From a virus, in IMG/VR virus record IMGVR_UViG_3300046804_004793, positions 1 through 47,633 of that record: DNA of 47,633 bases; one strand, written 5' to 3'. A program made the position numbers and the translations under genes. Positions 17,619 through 25,995 of the stretch are shown here, piece by piece. The notes below the pieces were generated by a model. The model saw only the letters and a list, made by a program, of their open reading frames with translations, made no database searches and had not been told where the DNA came from. Position 1 is the first letter of the stretch; each line of letters starts with the position of its first letter.

Positions 17619-18654
17619 CATCCACATAGGTGCACGAAACGACAGTCCTGCATTTCATAAGCACTTTGCTAAATTTTATGAGGAAGTATTCTTTCCTTAT
17701 CTTGAAGAGAATAATATTCTCCACGTGGTACAGTTGGGCGATGTGTTTGATCGTCGTAAGTATATAAACTTTAACACATTTCATCAAGCTCGTAAGTATT
17801 TTTTTGACCGTCTTAATCAAGACTACACATCATGGCTCCTTGTGGGGAACCACGACACATACTTTAAAAACACAAACGATGTTAATTCACTGAGTCTTCT
17901 CCTCGAAGGGTATCACAATATTGAAACCGTTCAAGACTGTACGGAAGTTAATTTTGAAGATGTAAAAATGTTGCTTGTACCGTGGTGGTGTGAAGACAAT
18001 AATGAACATATCAAATCACACATAGAGAGTACAACAGCGACTCATTTGATTGGTCATTTTGAAATCAATGGATTTGAAATGTATAAAGGAAGCATTCACG
18101 AAGGTGGTATTCCTAAAGAGACATTTAAGAACTTTGAAGCAGTCTGGTCCGGGCATTTTCATCATCGATCGAGCTACGGTAACATTCATTACCTAGGTAC
18201 ACCATATGAAATAACATGGTCTGATTACGATGATCAAAAAGGGTTTCATGTGTTTGATACGGAAACACGAGAACTAACGTTTATTCCTAATCCGTTTTCA
18301 ATGTTTCATAAAGTACATTACGATGATGCTAACCGTCAAATAAGCGATGTTGTCAACATCGACTTTAATGTATATAATGAAACGTTTGTCAAATTAATTG
18401 TACGCAACAAAACAAATCCTTATTGCTTTGATATGTTTGTTGATAAACTTGAGAAAGCAGGCGTGTATAACGTACAAGTGGTTGATGATCATTTTCACAT
18501 GGACACAATTGATGATAGTGACATTACAAGTGATGCAGAAGATACGTTGACAATTCTCACAAAGTTTGTAAATCAAATTGATTCACCTGTTGACAAGAAA
18601 CAACTTGAAACTCTTATGGTTGGTTTATATAATGAGGCGTTGACCGTCGAATGA
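17596..18654 (+). CDS. 47: Recombination endonuclease subunit gp47 (Mre11/SbcD family)
   Basis: Mre11-type metallophosphoesterase of 352 residues (T4 gp47 is 339). With gp46 it resects DNA ends for recombination-dependent replication. Metal-binding motifs are visible: GDIHIG (Asp8, His10), GDVFDRR, GNHD, GHFE and GHFHHR. The C-terminal domain (NETFVKLIVRNKTNPYCFDMF) matches the family's capping region. The ATG lies inside gp55 with GAGG upstream. It ends in an ATGA overlap with gp46. Confidence 0.95.
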   Translation: MKIALLGDIHIGARNDSPAFHKHFAKFYEEVFFPYLEENNILHVVQLGDVFDRRKYINFNTFHQARKYFFDRLNQDYTSWLLVGNHDTYFKNTNDVNSLSLLLEGYHNIETVQDCTEVNFEDVKMLLVPWWCEDNNEHIKSHIESTTATHLIGHFEINGFEMYKGSIHEGGIPKETFKNFEAVWSGHFHHRSSYGNIHYLGTPYEITWSDYDDQKGFHVFDTETRELTFIPNPFSMFHKVHYDDANRQISDVVNIDFNVYNETFVKLIVRNKTNPYCFDMFVDKLEKAGVYNVQVVDDHFHMDTIDDSDITSDAEDTLTILTKFVNQIDSPVDKKQLETLMVGLYNEALTVE

Positions 18655-20366
18655 TAGTATTCAAAAGTATTCGTTGGAAGAATCTTCTCAGTACGGGCAA
18701 CACGTTTACTGAAATCATAATAAACACTCATCACCAAACGTTAATTATTGGTGAAAACGGAGCTGGAAAATCAACAATACTTGATGCATTGTCATTTGTT
18801 TTGTATGGCAAACCATTTCGTAAAGTGAACAAAGGCCAGTTAATAAATTCAATCAACAATAAAAACTTACTCGTTGAGTGTGAATTTAGTATTGGAACGA
18901 AGCAATATCTCGTTCGTCGCGGTACTAAACCGACGGTGTTTGACATTGTTGTAGACAATACTTCTCTTAATCAAGATGCATCCTCGGGTGATTTTCAAGA
19001 GATGCTAGAGAAGCACATACTCAAACTCTCACATAAAACGTTTTCTCAAGTCGTTGTTCTTGGTAGTGCTTCATTTGTTCCATTTATGCAGTTGGCGGCA
19101 CAACCGCGCCGAGAAGTAATTGAAGATTTACTTGATATTCAAGTGTTTACAACTATGAACACTCTTCTCAAAGATAAGATTGCTACGAACAAGAACGATA
19201 TTCTTGATATTGATTATAAGATTGTGAGTACGGAGGAAAAGATAGAGATGGAAACATCTCATCTGTCTTTGTTGGAGCAAAACAAAGATGCAATGAAAAA
19301 GCAAAAGATGAAGCAAATTGCTGACTACGTTGCTCAGGTTAACACCATTGATGAGCAGACCACACAATTGCTTAATGACGTTAGTAATTTGTTAATTTCA
19401 ATTCAAGATCAAGAAAAGGTTCGAAAGCGCCTTGAAAAGGTGGTGCAGCTAGCACAGCAGGTTGATATGCGAGTGGAAAAGCTGCGTAAAGAAAACGAAT
19501 TCTTTCTTCTGAATCACGACTGTCCAACTTGCCGGCAAGGCATTGATCACGATCATAAAAATACAATTGTGCAACAAACAAGTCAGAAAATTGATGAGAT
19601 AGAAAACGGCAAACATATGATGGTCCAAGAGCTGGAACGTCTTAACCAAAGAATTAGTGAAATTGCACAGGTAACTTCAACTATTTCACAAAAACAAGCA
19701 CAAGCTAACACAAATCAAACACAATCCAATACGTATACACAATTTATCGAATCAATACGTGCAGAGCTGGAGGCGCTTGATCACACAACACAATTTGATG
19801 ACACAAAATCATCATTAAAGGAACTTAAACGCAGTTTACTTACCTTAAAGGGTAATAAAGAGCAACTAGTGAATCACCGCGCTGTTCTTGAAGTGGCTGG
19901 TGTGTTGCTAAAAGACGCGGGTATTAAAACAAAAATAATTCGTCAATACATACCCGTAATCAATAAGCTAATTAATAAGTATTTAGCAGCAATGGACTTC
20001 TTTGTCAACTTTGAACTTAATGAAAACTTTGAAGAGACAATCAAGTCACGGTTTCGAGATGAATTTAGTTATGCTTCTTTCAGCGAGGGTGAAAAGTCAC
20101 GGATTGATCTTGCATTGTTATTTACGTGGCGCGCTGTAGCAAAGCTGCGCAATAGCGCGTTTACCAACTTGCTGATTCTTGATGAAGTGTTTGATGGCTC
20201 GTTGGACACACAAGGAAATGAAGAATTGTTAAAAATTATTCAGTCTGTGACGGAAGGTAACAACGTGTTTGTAATTTCTCATAAGACAGACGCGTACCTT
20301 GATAAATTTGAACGTGTATTAAAATTTCAAAAACAAAAGAACTTCAGTACTATGGTTGAATTATGA
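18651..20366 (+). CDS. 46: Recombination endonuclease subunit gp46 (Rad50/SbcC family)
   Basis: Rad50-like ATPase of 571 residues (T4 gp46 is 560). Walker A GENGAGKS is at residues 34-41. Coiled-coil arms flank a zinc hook CPTC at 291-294. The ABC signature FSEGEKSRIDLALLF and Walker B LLILDEVFDG are near the C-terminus, and a D-loop and switch His (VISHK) follow. It pairs with gp47 as the end-resection nuclease. It overlaps its neighbours by four bases on both sides. Confidence 0.95.
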   Translation: MIVFKSIRWKNLLSTGNTFTEIIINTHHQTLIIGENGAGKSTILDALSFVLYGKPFRKVNKGQLINSINNKNLLVECEFSIGTKQYLVRRGTKPTVFDIVVDNTSLNQDASSGDFQEMLEKHILKLSHKTFSQVVVLGSASFVPFMQLAAQPRREVIEDLLDIQVFTTMNTLLKDKIATNKNDILDIDYKIVSTEEKIEMETSHLSLLEQNKDAMKKQKMKQIADYVAQVNTIDEQTTQLLNDVSNLLISIQDQEKVRKRLEKVVQLAQQVDMRVEKLRKENEFFLLNHDCPTCRQGIDHDHKNTIVQQTSQKIDEIENGKHMMVQELERLNQRISEIAQVTSTISQKQAQANTNQTQSNTYTQFIESIRAELEALDHTTQFDDTKSSLKELKRSLLTLKGNKEQLVNHRAVLEVAGVLLKDAGIKTKIIRQYIPVINKLINKYLAAMDFFVNFELNENFEETIKSRFRDEFSYASFSEGEKSRIDLALLFTWRAVAKLRNSAFTNLLILDEVFDGSLDTQGNEELLKIIQSVTEGNNVFVISHKTDAYLDKFERVLKFQKQKNFSTMVEL

Positions 20367-20884
20367 TACTTAAATTAATTGACGTGAATCATTCGGTGTT
20401 ACACACACCAGCCCCCCTTTTTGATTTTGCTAATCCACCAACAGACCCAATCCAGCTTGCAAAAGATCTCTACGAAACAATGGTGGAGAACAAAGGGTTG
20501 GGATTAGCTGCTCCACAGGTCGGGTTGCCTTTCAGAGTATTTGCTTTGTATGCGGTACCAGGAATTGTGTGTTTTAATCCCCGTATTGTTGATGAATCAA
20601 ATGAAACTATTGTTCTTGAGGAGGGGTGCTTATCTATTCCTCATTTGTTTCTTAAAGTAAAAAGACCCCGTCGAATAAAAGTTCGATACATGGAACCAAA
20701 TCAAAATGTCGTTACAAAAGTTTTAGATGGTATGACTGCTCGTTGTTTTCTTCATGAGCTTGACCATCTAAATGGTATATTGTATACTAAGAAGGCAAAT
20801 AAGATTCATCTCGAACGTGCTCTTCGTAAAAAGAAAGAACTTGATAGACTTGTAAAAAAAGCTGAAGCGAAAGGTATAGTATGA
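20363..20884 (+). CDS. def: Peptide deformylase
   Basis: Phage-encoded peptide deformylase of 173 residues, which removes the N-formyl group from nascent proteins. All three active-site motifs are intact: GLGLAAPQVG (residues 45-54), EEGCLSIP (metal ligand Cys89) and HELDH (His131, Glu132, His135). It has the normal length of a bacterial type 1 enzyme. Deformylases are recurrent auxiliary genes in marine T4-like phages. It overlaps gp46 and the next gene by four bases, so it is co-transcribed with recombination genes. Confidence 0.93.
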   Translation: MILKLIDVNHSVLHTPAPLFDFANPPTDPIQLAKDLYETMVENKGLGLAAPQVGLPFRVFALYAVPGIVCFNPRIVDESNETIVLEEGCLSIPHLFLKVKRPRRIKVRYMEPNQNVVTKVLDGMTARCFLHELDHLNGILYTKKANKIHLERALRKKKELDRLVKKAEAKGIV

Positions 20885-21639
20885 ACGTAGTGATCTTTGG
20901 AAAAGGTAAAGTCGGTATGGCAACAGACTTGACCCTCAAAACAAATGCCGATTTTCATGACCCCTATAAGGGGTTAGTTGTAACGGATTTCTCAAAGTAT
21001 GATACAGCAATTATTTGTGTGTCTTCTCTTGTTGATGGGCCATACGATCATCAGGCTATCACGGACTGTCTACAAACATTAAGTGCGGCCGCGTTTACAG
21101 GAACAATTGCAATTAGATGTACAGTTTCGCCGGTATTCCTTCGAGCGTGGAAAATTCAATATCCTGCACTAAACATTATTCATTTCCCCGAGTTTATGAA
21201 ACAAGGAGACGATGTTTATTTGGATAAGCCTTGGATTCTTGTTCTCGGTGGCGATCGTCGTTTGACTGTTCCCTTTGGAAAGTGGTTAGTGGATAATGGA
21301 TATGGACACGAGGAGATGTGGCACTTCTGTACGCTTGAGGAAAGTGCACTTATCAAATTGCATCAGAATGCAGGCCTTGCGTTGAAGGTGGTATATGCAA
21401 ACATTATGTACGAAATGTGTCAACAATACGGAGCTGATTATGAAATTGTCAGAAAAGGCGTCGCTGCTGATGTTCGTGTTGGGCCAGGTCACTTACAGGT
21501 TCCTGGCGAACATGGCTTTGGTTTTGCTGGTCATTGCTTGCCTAAAGATATGAGATGTTTGGATACTGTTGCTTACAACAGAGGTTTCTGGCATAAGATA
21601 ATGGCTGTTAATGATGAATTAAGGAAGAAGAATGTCTGA
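20881..21639 (+). CDS. Minimal UDP-glucose/GDP-mannose dehydrogenase-like protein
   Basis: Nucleotide-sugar dehydrogenase-like protein of 252 residues, against roughly 390-450 in cellular enzymes. It has a reduced NAD-binding domain (VVIFGKGKVG) and the HFPEFMKQGD segment matching the family's PEF motif. The central helical domain carries catalytic Lys159 and Asn163 (ALIKLHQNAG), and the active-site segment is AGHCLPKD (Cys219, Lys222, Asp223). The C-terminal UDP-sugar-binding Rossmann domain is absent. The catalytic residues are retained, so it may be an active, reduced oxidoreductase, but the substrate is unclear. It sits between deformylase and QueE and overlaps both genes by a few bases. 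Confidence 0.75.
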   Translation: MNVVIFGKGKVGMATDLTLKTNADFHDPYKGLVVTDFSKYDTAIICVSSLVDGPYDHQAITDCLQTLSAAAFTGTIAIRCTVSPVFLRAWKIQYPALNIIHFPEFMKQGDDVYLDKPWILVLGGDRRLTVPFGKWLVDNGYGHEEMWHFCTLEESALIKLHQNAGLALKVVYANIMYEMCQQYGADYEIVRKGVAADVRVGPGHLQVPGEHGFGFAGHCLPKDMRCLDTVAYNRGFWHKIMAVNDELRKKNV

Positions 21640-22543
21640 TAAAAAAATTGCGTATAGTGAAATATTTCACTCGATTCAAGGAGAGGGTCATTATACGGGT
21701 CGGCCAACTGCTTGGTTAAGATTTTTTCTTTGTAATCTTCAGTGTGATGGTTTTGGGCAGAAGGATCCAACAGATCCTTCTACCTACATTCTACCCTATA
21801 AAGAAATTAAAGTAGACGATATTAAAAGACTTGAGGATTTGCCTGTATGGAAATATGGATGCGATTCTTCTTATTCATGGTCGGCTAAATTTAAGCACCT
21901 TCAACACAAGCATACAGCTCAAGAAATCTGTAATAGGATTCGTCAGTCAATGTATCATCCGACTAATCCCGAGGGCCGTTTTAATAAACACGATGGTACT
22001 ATGCAACATATGTGTTTCACAGGCGGTGAACCGTTGATGAAGCACGCGCAAATGGCTGCCATTGATATTATCGATCAGTTTGCGACGGAGGGTGACTTTC
22101 CTTTGTATATGACATGGGAAACAAATGGTACGCAACCTTTACAGAGTGAGTTTGCAGATTACTTTAGTGAGTATCCTGGAGAGGTGTTTTTTTCCGTATC
22201 GCCTAAGTTATGGAGAACGTCTGGTGAAAAGCCGGAAGATGCAATCAAACCTGAAATCGTAAAAACATATGAAAACCTTTCACGATATGGTCAATTAAAA
22301 TTTGTTGTGAATGGTACACAAGAATCCTGGGACGAGCTAGAATCCACAGTAGCTCTGTTCCGCGATGCAGGCGTGACATATCCTGTTTGGATTATGGGTG
22401 TTGGTGCAACGCTCGAAGCTCAAAAAGGAACCGAAGCTGGTTATATTGGGGAAGCGCATATTGCTACAGAAGCATTTAAGCGCGGTTATAACTATTCTTC
22501 ACGTGTGCATGTGCACATTTGGGGAAACACTATGGGAACATAA
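21632..22543 (+). CDS. queE: 7-carboxy-7-deazaguanine synthase QueE, phage-type radical SAM
   Basis: QueE-like radical SAM enzyme of 303 residues that converts 6-carboxytetrahydropterin to 7-carboxy-7-deazaguanine. Typical features: EIFHSIQGEG (residues 10-19), TGGEP (130-134) and VSPKLW. The iron-sulfur cysteines are Cys34, Cys38 and Cys77, i.e. CNLQC followed 38 residues later by GCDSSYSW. The usual compact CX3CX2C is therefore split by an insertion. It overlaps the upstream gene by eight bases and is followed by queD. Together with folE, queD and dpdA downstream it points to DNA 7-deazaguanine modification. Confidence 0.9.
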   Translation: MSDKKIAYSEIFHSIQGEGHYTGRPTAWLRFFLCNLQCDGFGQKDPTDPSTYILPYKEIKVDDIKRLEDLPVWKYGCDSSYSWSAKFKHLQHKHTAQEICNRIRQSMYHPTNPEGRFNKHDGTMQHMCFTGGEPLMKHAQMAAIDIIDQFATEGDFPLYMTWETNGTQPLQSEFADYFSEYPGEVFFSVSPKLWRTSGEKPEDAIKPEIVKTYENLSRYGQLKFVVNGTQESWDELESTVALFRDAGVTYPVWIMGVGATLEAQKGTEAGYIGEAHIATEAFKRGYNYSSRVHVHIWGNTMGT

Positions 22544-22545
22544 CA

Positions 22546-23100
22546 ATGTCATGGGATCTGTTTATGGAAAATAAAGATGACAACACTGTAACAACTTGGC
22601 GATCTGCTCGTCAATACAAATACGTTTCGACAAAAGAATATCACGACTCTTTTCCTTGCGCATATCGTCAATGGAGAGCAGATAGCCATTGTAACCTAAT
22701 TCATGGGTATAGCTTCTCGATGAAGTTTTATTTTGGTACAGATGACTTGGATGTGCGCAATTGGGCCGCTGATTATGGTGGGCTTAAAGAGCTGAAAAAT
22801 GTTCTCGAGAGCCAGTTTGATCATACACTTCTCGTTGCTCAAGATGATCCGGAGATCGAAATTTATAAAGAGCTAGAACGTCGAAAGCTAGCGAAGCTAA
22901 CGATTCTTCCAAAACTTGGATGTGAGGGGCTCGCTGATCAACTCTACAAGTATGTTAACGGCGTTTATATTCCTGATTATTGGGGTCCTGGAGAAGCTGA
23001 TAGACTTTGGTGCTTCCGCGTCGAGGTTCGTGAAACACAAAGCAATATGGCTTTTCGTGAGGGACACCGTGAATGGAATGAAAATTTATTTGAGGATTAG
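22546..23100 (+). CDS. queD: QueD-like 6-carboxytetrahydropterin synthase with altered metal site
   Basis: T-fold (PTPS/QueD) protein of 184 residues, longer than the roughly 120-residue bacterial QueD. The catalytic Cys49 and following His53 are in SHCNLIHGYSF. The residues matching the other two zinc His are Tyr40 (FPCAYRQW) and Tyr55 (HGY). FDHTLL (92-97), GCEGLADQL and the terminal VRETQSNMAF (Glu163) match the rest of the family. Its expected role is making 6-carboxytetrahydropterin for QueE. The ATG at 22546, two bases after queE, is preferred to an upstream in-frame TTG. Confidence 0.8.
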   Translation: MSWDLFMENKDDNTVTTWRSARQYKYVSTKEYHDSFPCAYRQWRADSHCNLIHGYSFSMKFYFGTDDLDVRNWAADYGGLKELKNVLESQFDHTLLVAQDDPEIEIYKELERRKLAKLTILPKLGCEGLADQLYKYVNGVYIPDYWGPGEADRLWCFRVEVRETQSNMAFREGHREWNENLFED

Positions 23101-23105
23101 AATCT

Positions 23106-24116
23106 ATGAAAGTGACTAAAATAAACGGATTTGGTAGTTTTGGTCATTACGTTGACGATGTAGACTTTATTAACATGAGCGATGAAGAGGTCAAGGCTAT
23201 ACATGACCTCCATCTTCAAGGTCTAGTGACCGTCTTTCGTAATGTTAATTTACCCATTGAAATGTATAGAGCATGGGCTGAGCGTGTAGGTAACATACGT
23301 TACAATGGAACAACTATCCTTTTCAAAAAATATAATGTCCATTCAATGTTGGATTTGTACAAATTGTACAAACGTGGCAAACTAGATGCAGAGGATGCTT
23401 ACCAAGTTGAAACACGGGAACATACAATTGAAAGAACAAAGACGGGCGACTTATATCGCATTAGTGCAGAGCAAGATGACAAAGGAAATTACAAAGGATC
23501 TTTTGGTGTAGGTGATGTTGGGTGGCATTCTAACGAGGGAAGTATTATTAACTTCACGCCTGGTGCTTGTTTACTTGGTGTAAAGGAAATGCGTGATAGT
23601 GCAACCGGGTTTGCTCAAACTGTTGACTTTTACAACTCTTTACCTGATAGTATCAGGTCAGAGTTCGATGACATGGTGGTTGTGTATAAATTTCAACCAG
23701 GTGCAATTAACAAGTTAGAGTTAGAAGATCCAAAGTTTCAGCTTCGCATTAAACAAAACTTCTGTCCTGTAGATGGAGCTGAAGTACCGCTTGTTATTAC
23801 AAGTCCTGGCGGGTTAAAAGGACTCCATTACCCTAAACATAATATGTGGACAATTAAAGGGCTAACGGAAGCACAGAGTAAAGATGTATTCGATCTAATT
23901 GATCGCTCCGTTCTTGTCAAGGAAATGGTGTTTGATCATTGGTACCAGCAAGATAATGATCTTGTTTTGTTTGACAATGCAGTCACACTCCATAGAAGGG
24001 TAGGAAGTAGGCCAGGTCGTTTAGGATACCGTTTACAATACGATTATAAGTTTGTAGAAAACTATTGTCCATATAGCCAACCAGAATATAGAGAAAGATA
24101 TTTCAATGCCTTTTAA
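23106..24116 (+). CDS. TauD/TfdA-like 2-oxoglutarate/Fe(II) oxygenase, variant iron site
   Basis: TauD-type dioxygenase-like protein of 336 residues. The N-terminus (LHLQGLVTVFRNVNLP, MYRAWAERVGNI) and the GVGDVGWHSNEGS motif fit the family. The C-terminal LFDNAVTLHRRVGSRPG motif, with distal His296 and a later Arg, also fits. The proximal motif reads His141-Ser-Asn143 where TauD has His-X-Asp, so one iron ligand is substituted. The gene lies inside the deazaguanine operon, five bases after queD. It may modify a base, a small molecule or a protein. The substrate is unknown, and activity is uncertain because of the Asn. Confidence 0.75.
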   Translation: MKVTKINGFGSFGHYVDDVDFINMSDEEVKAIHDLHLQGLVTVFRNVNLPIEMYRAWAERVGNIRYNGTTILFKKYNVHSMLDLYKLYKRGKLDAEDAYQVETREHTIERTKTGDLYRISAEQDDKGNYKGSFGVGDVGWHSNEGSIINFTPGACLLGVKEMRDSATGFAQTVDFYNSLPDSIRSEFDDMVVVYKFQPGAINKLELEDPKFQLRIKQNFCPVDGAEVPLVITSPGGLKGLHYPKHNMWTIKGLTEAQSKDVFDLIDRSVLVKEMVFDHWYQQDNDLVLFDNAVTLHRRVGSRPGRLGYRLQYDYKFVENYCPYSQPEYRERYFNAF

Positions 24117-24315
24117 GATGTTTCCGTGGGTGCCAGATGGGATATATGATTATTCGGTACACTTAACTCGATATTGTGTAGAAGATGGTGGTCCGAAAAC
24201 TGTTGTTTCAAAAATGTGGATTGATAGTGGCAGCCACGATACTTTGCCGCCGGATATGAGAAAGCCATGGGGGACGTATCCCGATTTCCCTCCTAAACCA
24301 GAAAAGAAAGGATAG
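24106..24315 (+). CDS. Small hypothetical protein
   Basis: Unrecognised protein of 69 residues, rich in Pro, Trp and Asp (MFPWVPDGIYDYSVHLTRYC, KPWGTYPDFPPKPEKKG). No signal peptide or membrane segment. It overlaps the TauD-like gene by 11 bases and stops one base before folE, so it is read within the same operon. The ribosome site is weak. It is kept as a gene because it fills the gap exactly and its composition is protein-like. Confidence 0.5.
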   Translation: MPFKMFPWVPDGIYDYSVHLTRYCVEDGGPKTVVSKMWIDSGSHDTLPPDMRKPWGTYPDFPPKPEKKG

Positions 24316-24316
24316 T

Positions 24317-25024
24317 ATGTTTAATGACCGTGAAGTAGAAGGTGAATATCTTTCTACGGTAATTCGTAATCGTTTGAAGGCCGCTAATAAACGTTTTTGG
24401 GCAAGCGATAATATATCTGAGTTTGTTTCGGAAGAAGAATTGCCAAGATTAGTTACAGAACTAACTGATAAGTTTCAGAGTGTTCTAAGCTCTCTTGTCA
24501 TTGATACGGATAACGATCCTAATTCACACGACACGGCAAAGCGTCTTGCAAAGATGTACGTCTACGAGTTGATGGCGGGACGGTATGAACCGCGACCAAC
24601 AGCTACAGCATTTCCTAACGAAGGACCTGAGAGATTTGAAGGTATGCTTGTGGTTCGTGCAGAACTTCTTTCCATGTGCTCACATCACCACCAGCCAGTA
24701 AAAGGTACAGCAATTATAGGTATTATTCCTACTGGTGAGGTGATTGGTCTATCAAAGTATGCACGTATTGCACAATGGTGTGCTCGTCGTGGTACCTTGC
24801 AAGAAGATCTCGCCAATCGGATTGCAAAAGAAATTATGACAGCAACCGATACGGAAAATTGTGCTGTGTATATTCAAGCAACTCATGGCTGCATGGAAAA
24901 CCGCGGTGTTATGGCTCACTCAAGTCTTACACAGACGTGTGTCGTTCATGGATTGTTTCATAACGATTCTGTCAAGTCTGAATTTATGTCGCATGTAAAA
25001 ATTCAAATGATGCATAATGGCTAA
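24317..25024 (+). CDS. folE: GTP cyclohydrolase I (FolE)
   Basis: GTP cyclohydrolase I of 235 residues, which makes 7,8-dihydroneopterin triphosphate from GTP, the first step towards 7-deazaguanines (and folate). The motifs SMCSHHHQPVKG (Cys121, His124), GLSKYARIAQWCARRGTLQEDL and THGCMENRG (Cys192) carry the zinc ligands and active-site residues. The conserved C-terminal SSLTQTCVVHGLF follows. AAAGGA lies just upstream of the ATG. With QueD and QueE upstream and DpdA downstream it most likely feeds DNA modification. Confidence 0.93.
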   Translation: MFNDREVEGEYLSTVIRNRLKAANKRFWASDNISEFVSEEELPRLVTELTDKFQSVLSSLVIDTDNDPNSHDTAKRLAKMYVYELMAGRYEPRPTATAFPNEGPERFEGMLVVRAELLSMCSHHHQPVKGTAIIGIIPTGEVIGLSKYARIAQWCARRGTLQEDLANRIAKEIMTATDTENCAVYIQATHGCMENRGVMAHSSLTQTCVVHGLFHNDSVKSEFMSHVKIQMMHNG

Positions 25025-25388
25025 AGTTTATTTTTGCAAATTTGTAGATAAGAAAACACATAAAGTATTCTATAAATTTGGACACACAACAAAAAACGAT
25101 GTCCTTGATCGTTTTGATCCAAATTATGATCAACGTTATACAGAGTTTGATATTACGTGCGTTGCAAGCATACGTGGCGAACTCAGCTGGTGTATTCAGA
25201 TTGAAGAGATGTTCAAAGCAATGTACCCCAAGAACCTGTGGCTAGAAGAATTTCTAGGTGATCAGCGTACTTGGGATCAATTATCTGGTATTACGGAGAT
25301 CGTTGATCTGGCACCATGGGATTACGAACGCGTTCGTAATGGTTTTTACAAACTGAAGCAAATGTGTTCCATTAGATATATTGAGTAA
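25017..25388 (+). CDS. Possible GIY-YIG-type (T5orf172-like) protein
   Basis: Protein of 123 residues whose N-terminal 50 residues (VYFCKFVDKKTHKVFYKFGHTTKNDVLDRF) resemble the reduced GIY-YIG nuclease fold of the T5orf172/Mug113 group. In that fold a Tyr-containing strand is followed by K-[IF]-G-x-T and a catalytic Arg. The glutamate expected later could be in IEEMFKAMYP. No DNA-binding module is apparent. It overlaps folE by eight bases. It could act on DNA in the modification operon or be a small repair-type nuclease. The assignment is by motif pattern only. Confidence 0.45.
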   Translation: MAKVYFCKFVDKKTHKVFYKFGHTTKNDVLDRFDPNYDQRYTEFDITCVASIRGELSWCIQIEEMFKAMYPKNLWLEEFLGDQRTWDQLSGITEIVDLAPWDYERVRNGFYKLKQMCSIRYIE

Positions 25389-25390
25389 AC

Positions 25391-25990
25391 ATGCGTTTTG
25401 ATTACCCTGATTGGTCCACTATTCATCAGCCTTACTGGAAGGGGTTAATGGAGAGGGTCGATCTTTCTGAGCCCATTTACATGCTTGAGGTTGGTTGTTT
25501 TGAAGGCAGAACAACTGTGTGGTTAGCTGACTATCTTAAACATCACCCTGATTCAAAGTTACATTGTGTTGATCATTGGCAGGGCGGAGAAGAAGTTGCT
25601 AGAACAAACCTGTTGTTTAACATGGGACGAATTCGCGAAAACTTCTTCTACAACATATCAATGTTACCTACGTCTAACAAAGTGTTCATACATGATATGG
25701 ACTCGCGGAGAGGATTGTCCTCTCTTGTTAGCACAATGTATGGTATGTTTCACTACATCTATCTCGATGGCTCCCACACACAACAAGATACGATGTTTGA
25801 TTTGATACTTGCTCTTTGTTTAACTAGACAAAACGGTATCATTGTTATTGATGATTATAAAAACAATATGGCAACATCAGACACGCGTCTACGACCTGCA
25901 AAGGCTGTTGACTTTATTGTCAAAACAATGCATCATGATATTGAATTCTTTGTAACAAAAGAACAACAAGCTGTTATTATTAAAAGGTGA
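25391..25990 (+). CDS. Class I SAM-dependent methyltransferase-like protein
   Basis: Protein of 199 residues with a Rossmann methyltransferase pattern. Motif I is LEVGCFEGRTTVWLADYL (residues about 32-49). The acidic residue after strand 2 is in LHCVDHWQGG, motif IV-like YIYLDGSHTQQDT contains Asp, and IIVIDDY follows. This is like the Methyltransf_24 group found in many phages. The substrate is not evident and it could act on sugars, proteins or bases. It lies two bases after the GIY-YIG-like gene and overlaps the next ribosome site. Confidence 0.65.
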   Translation: MRFDYPDWSTIHQPYWKGLMERVDLSEPIYMLEVGCFEGRTTVWLADYLKHHPDSKLHCVDHWQGGEEVARTNLLFNMGRIRENFFYNISMLPTSNKVFIHDMDSRRGLSSLVSTMYGMFHYIYLDGSHTQQDTMFDLILALCLTRQNGIIVIDDYKNNMATSDTRLRPAKAVDFIVKTMHHDIEFFVTKEQQAVIIKR

Positions 25991-25995
25991 TAGTT

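Noticed and set aside
22519-22545. Upstream TTG start for queD
   Set aside because: It would extend the protein by nine residues that encode nothing family-like and overlap queE. The ATG at 22546 sits just after the queE stop, as at other junctions.
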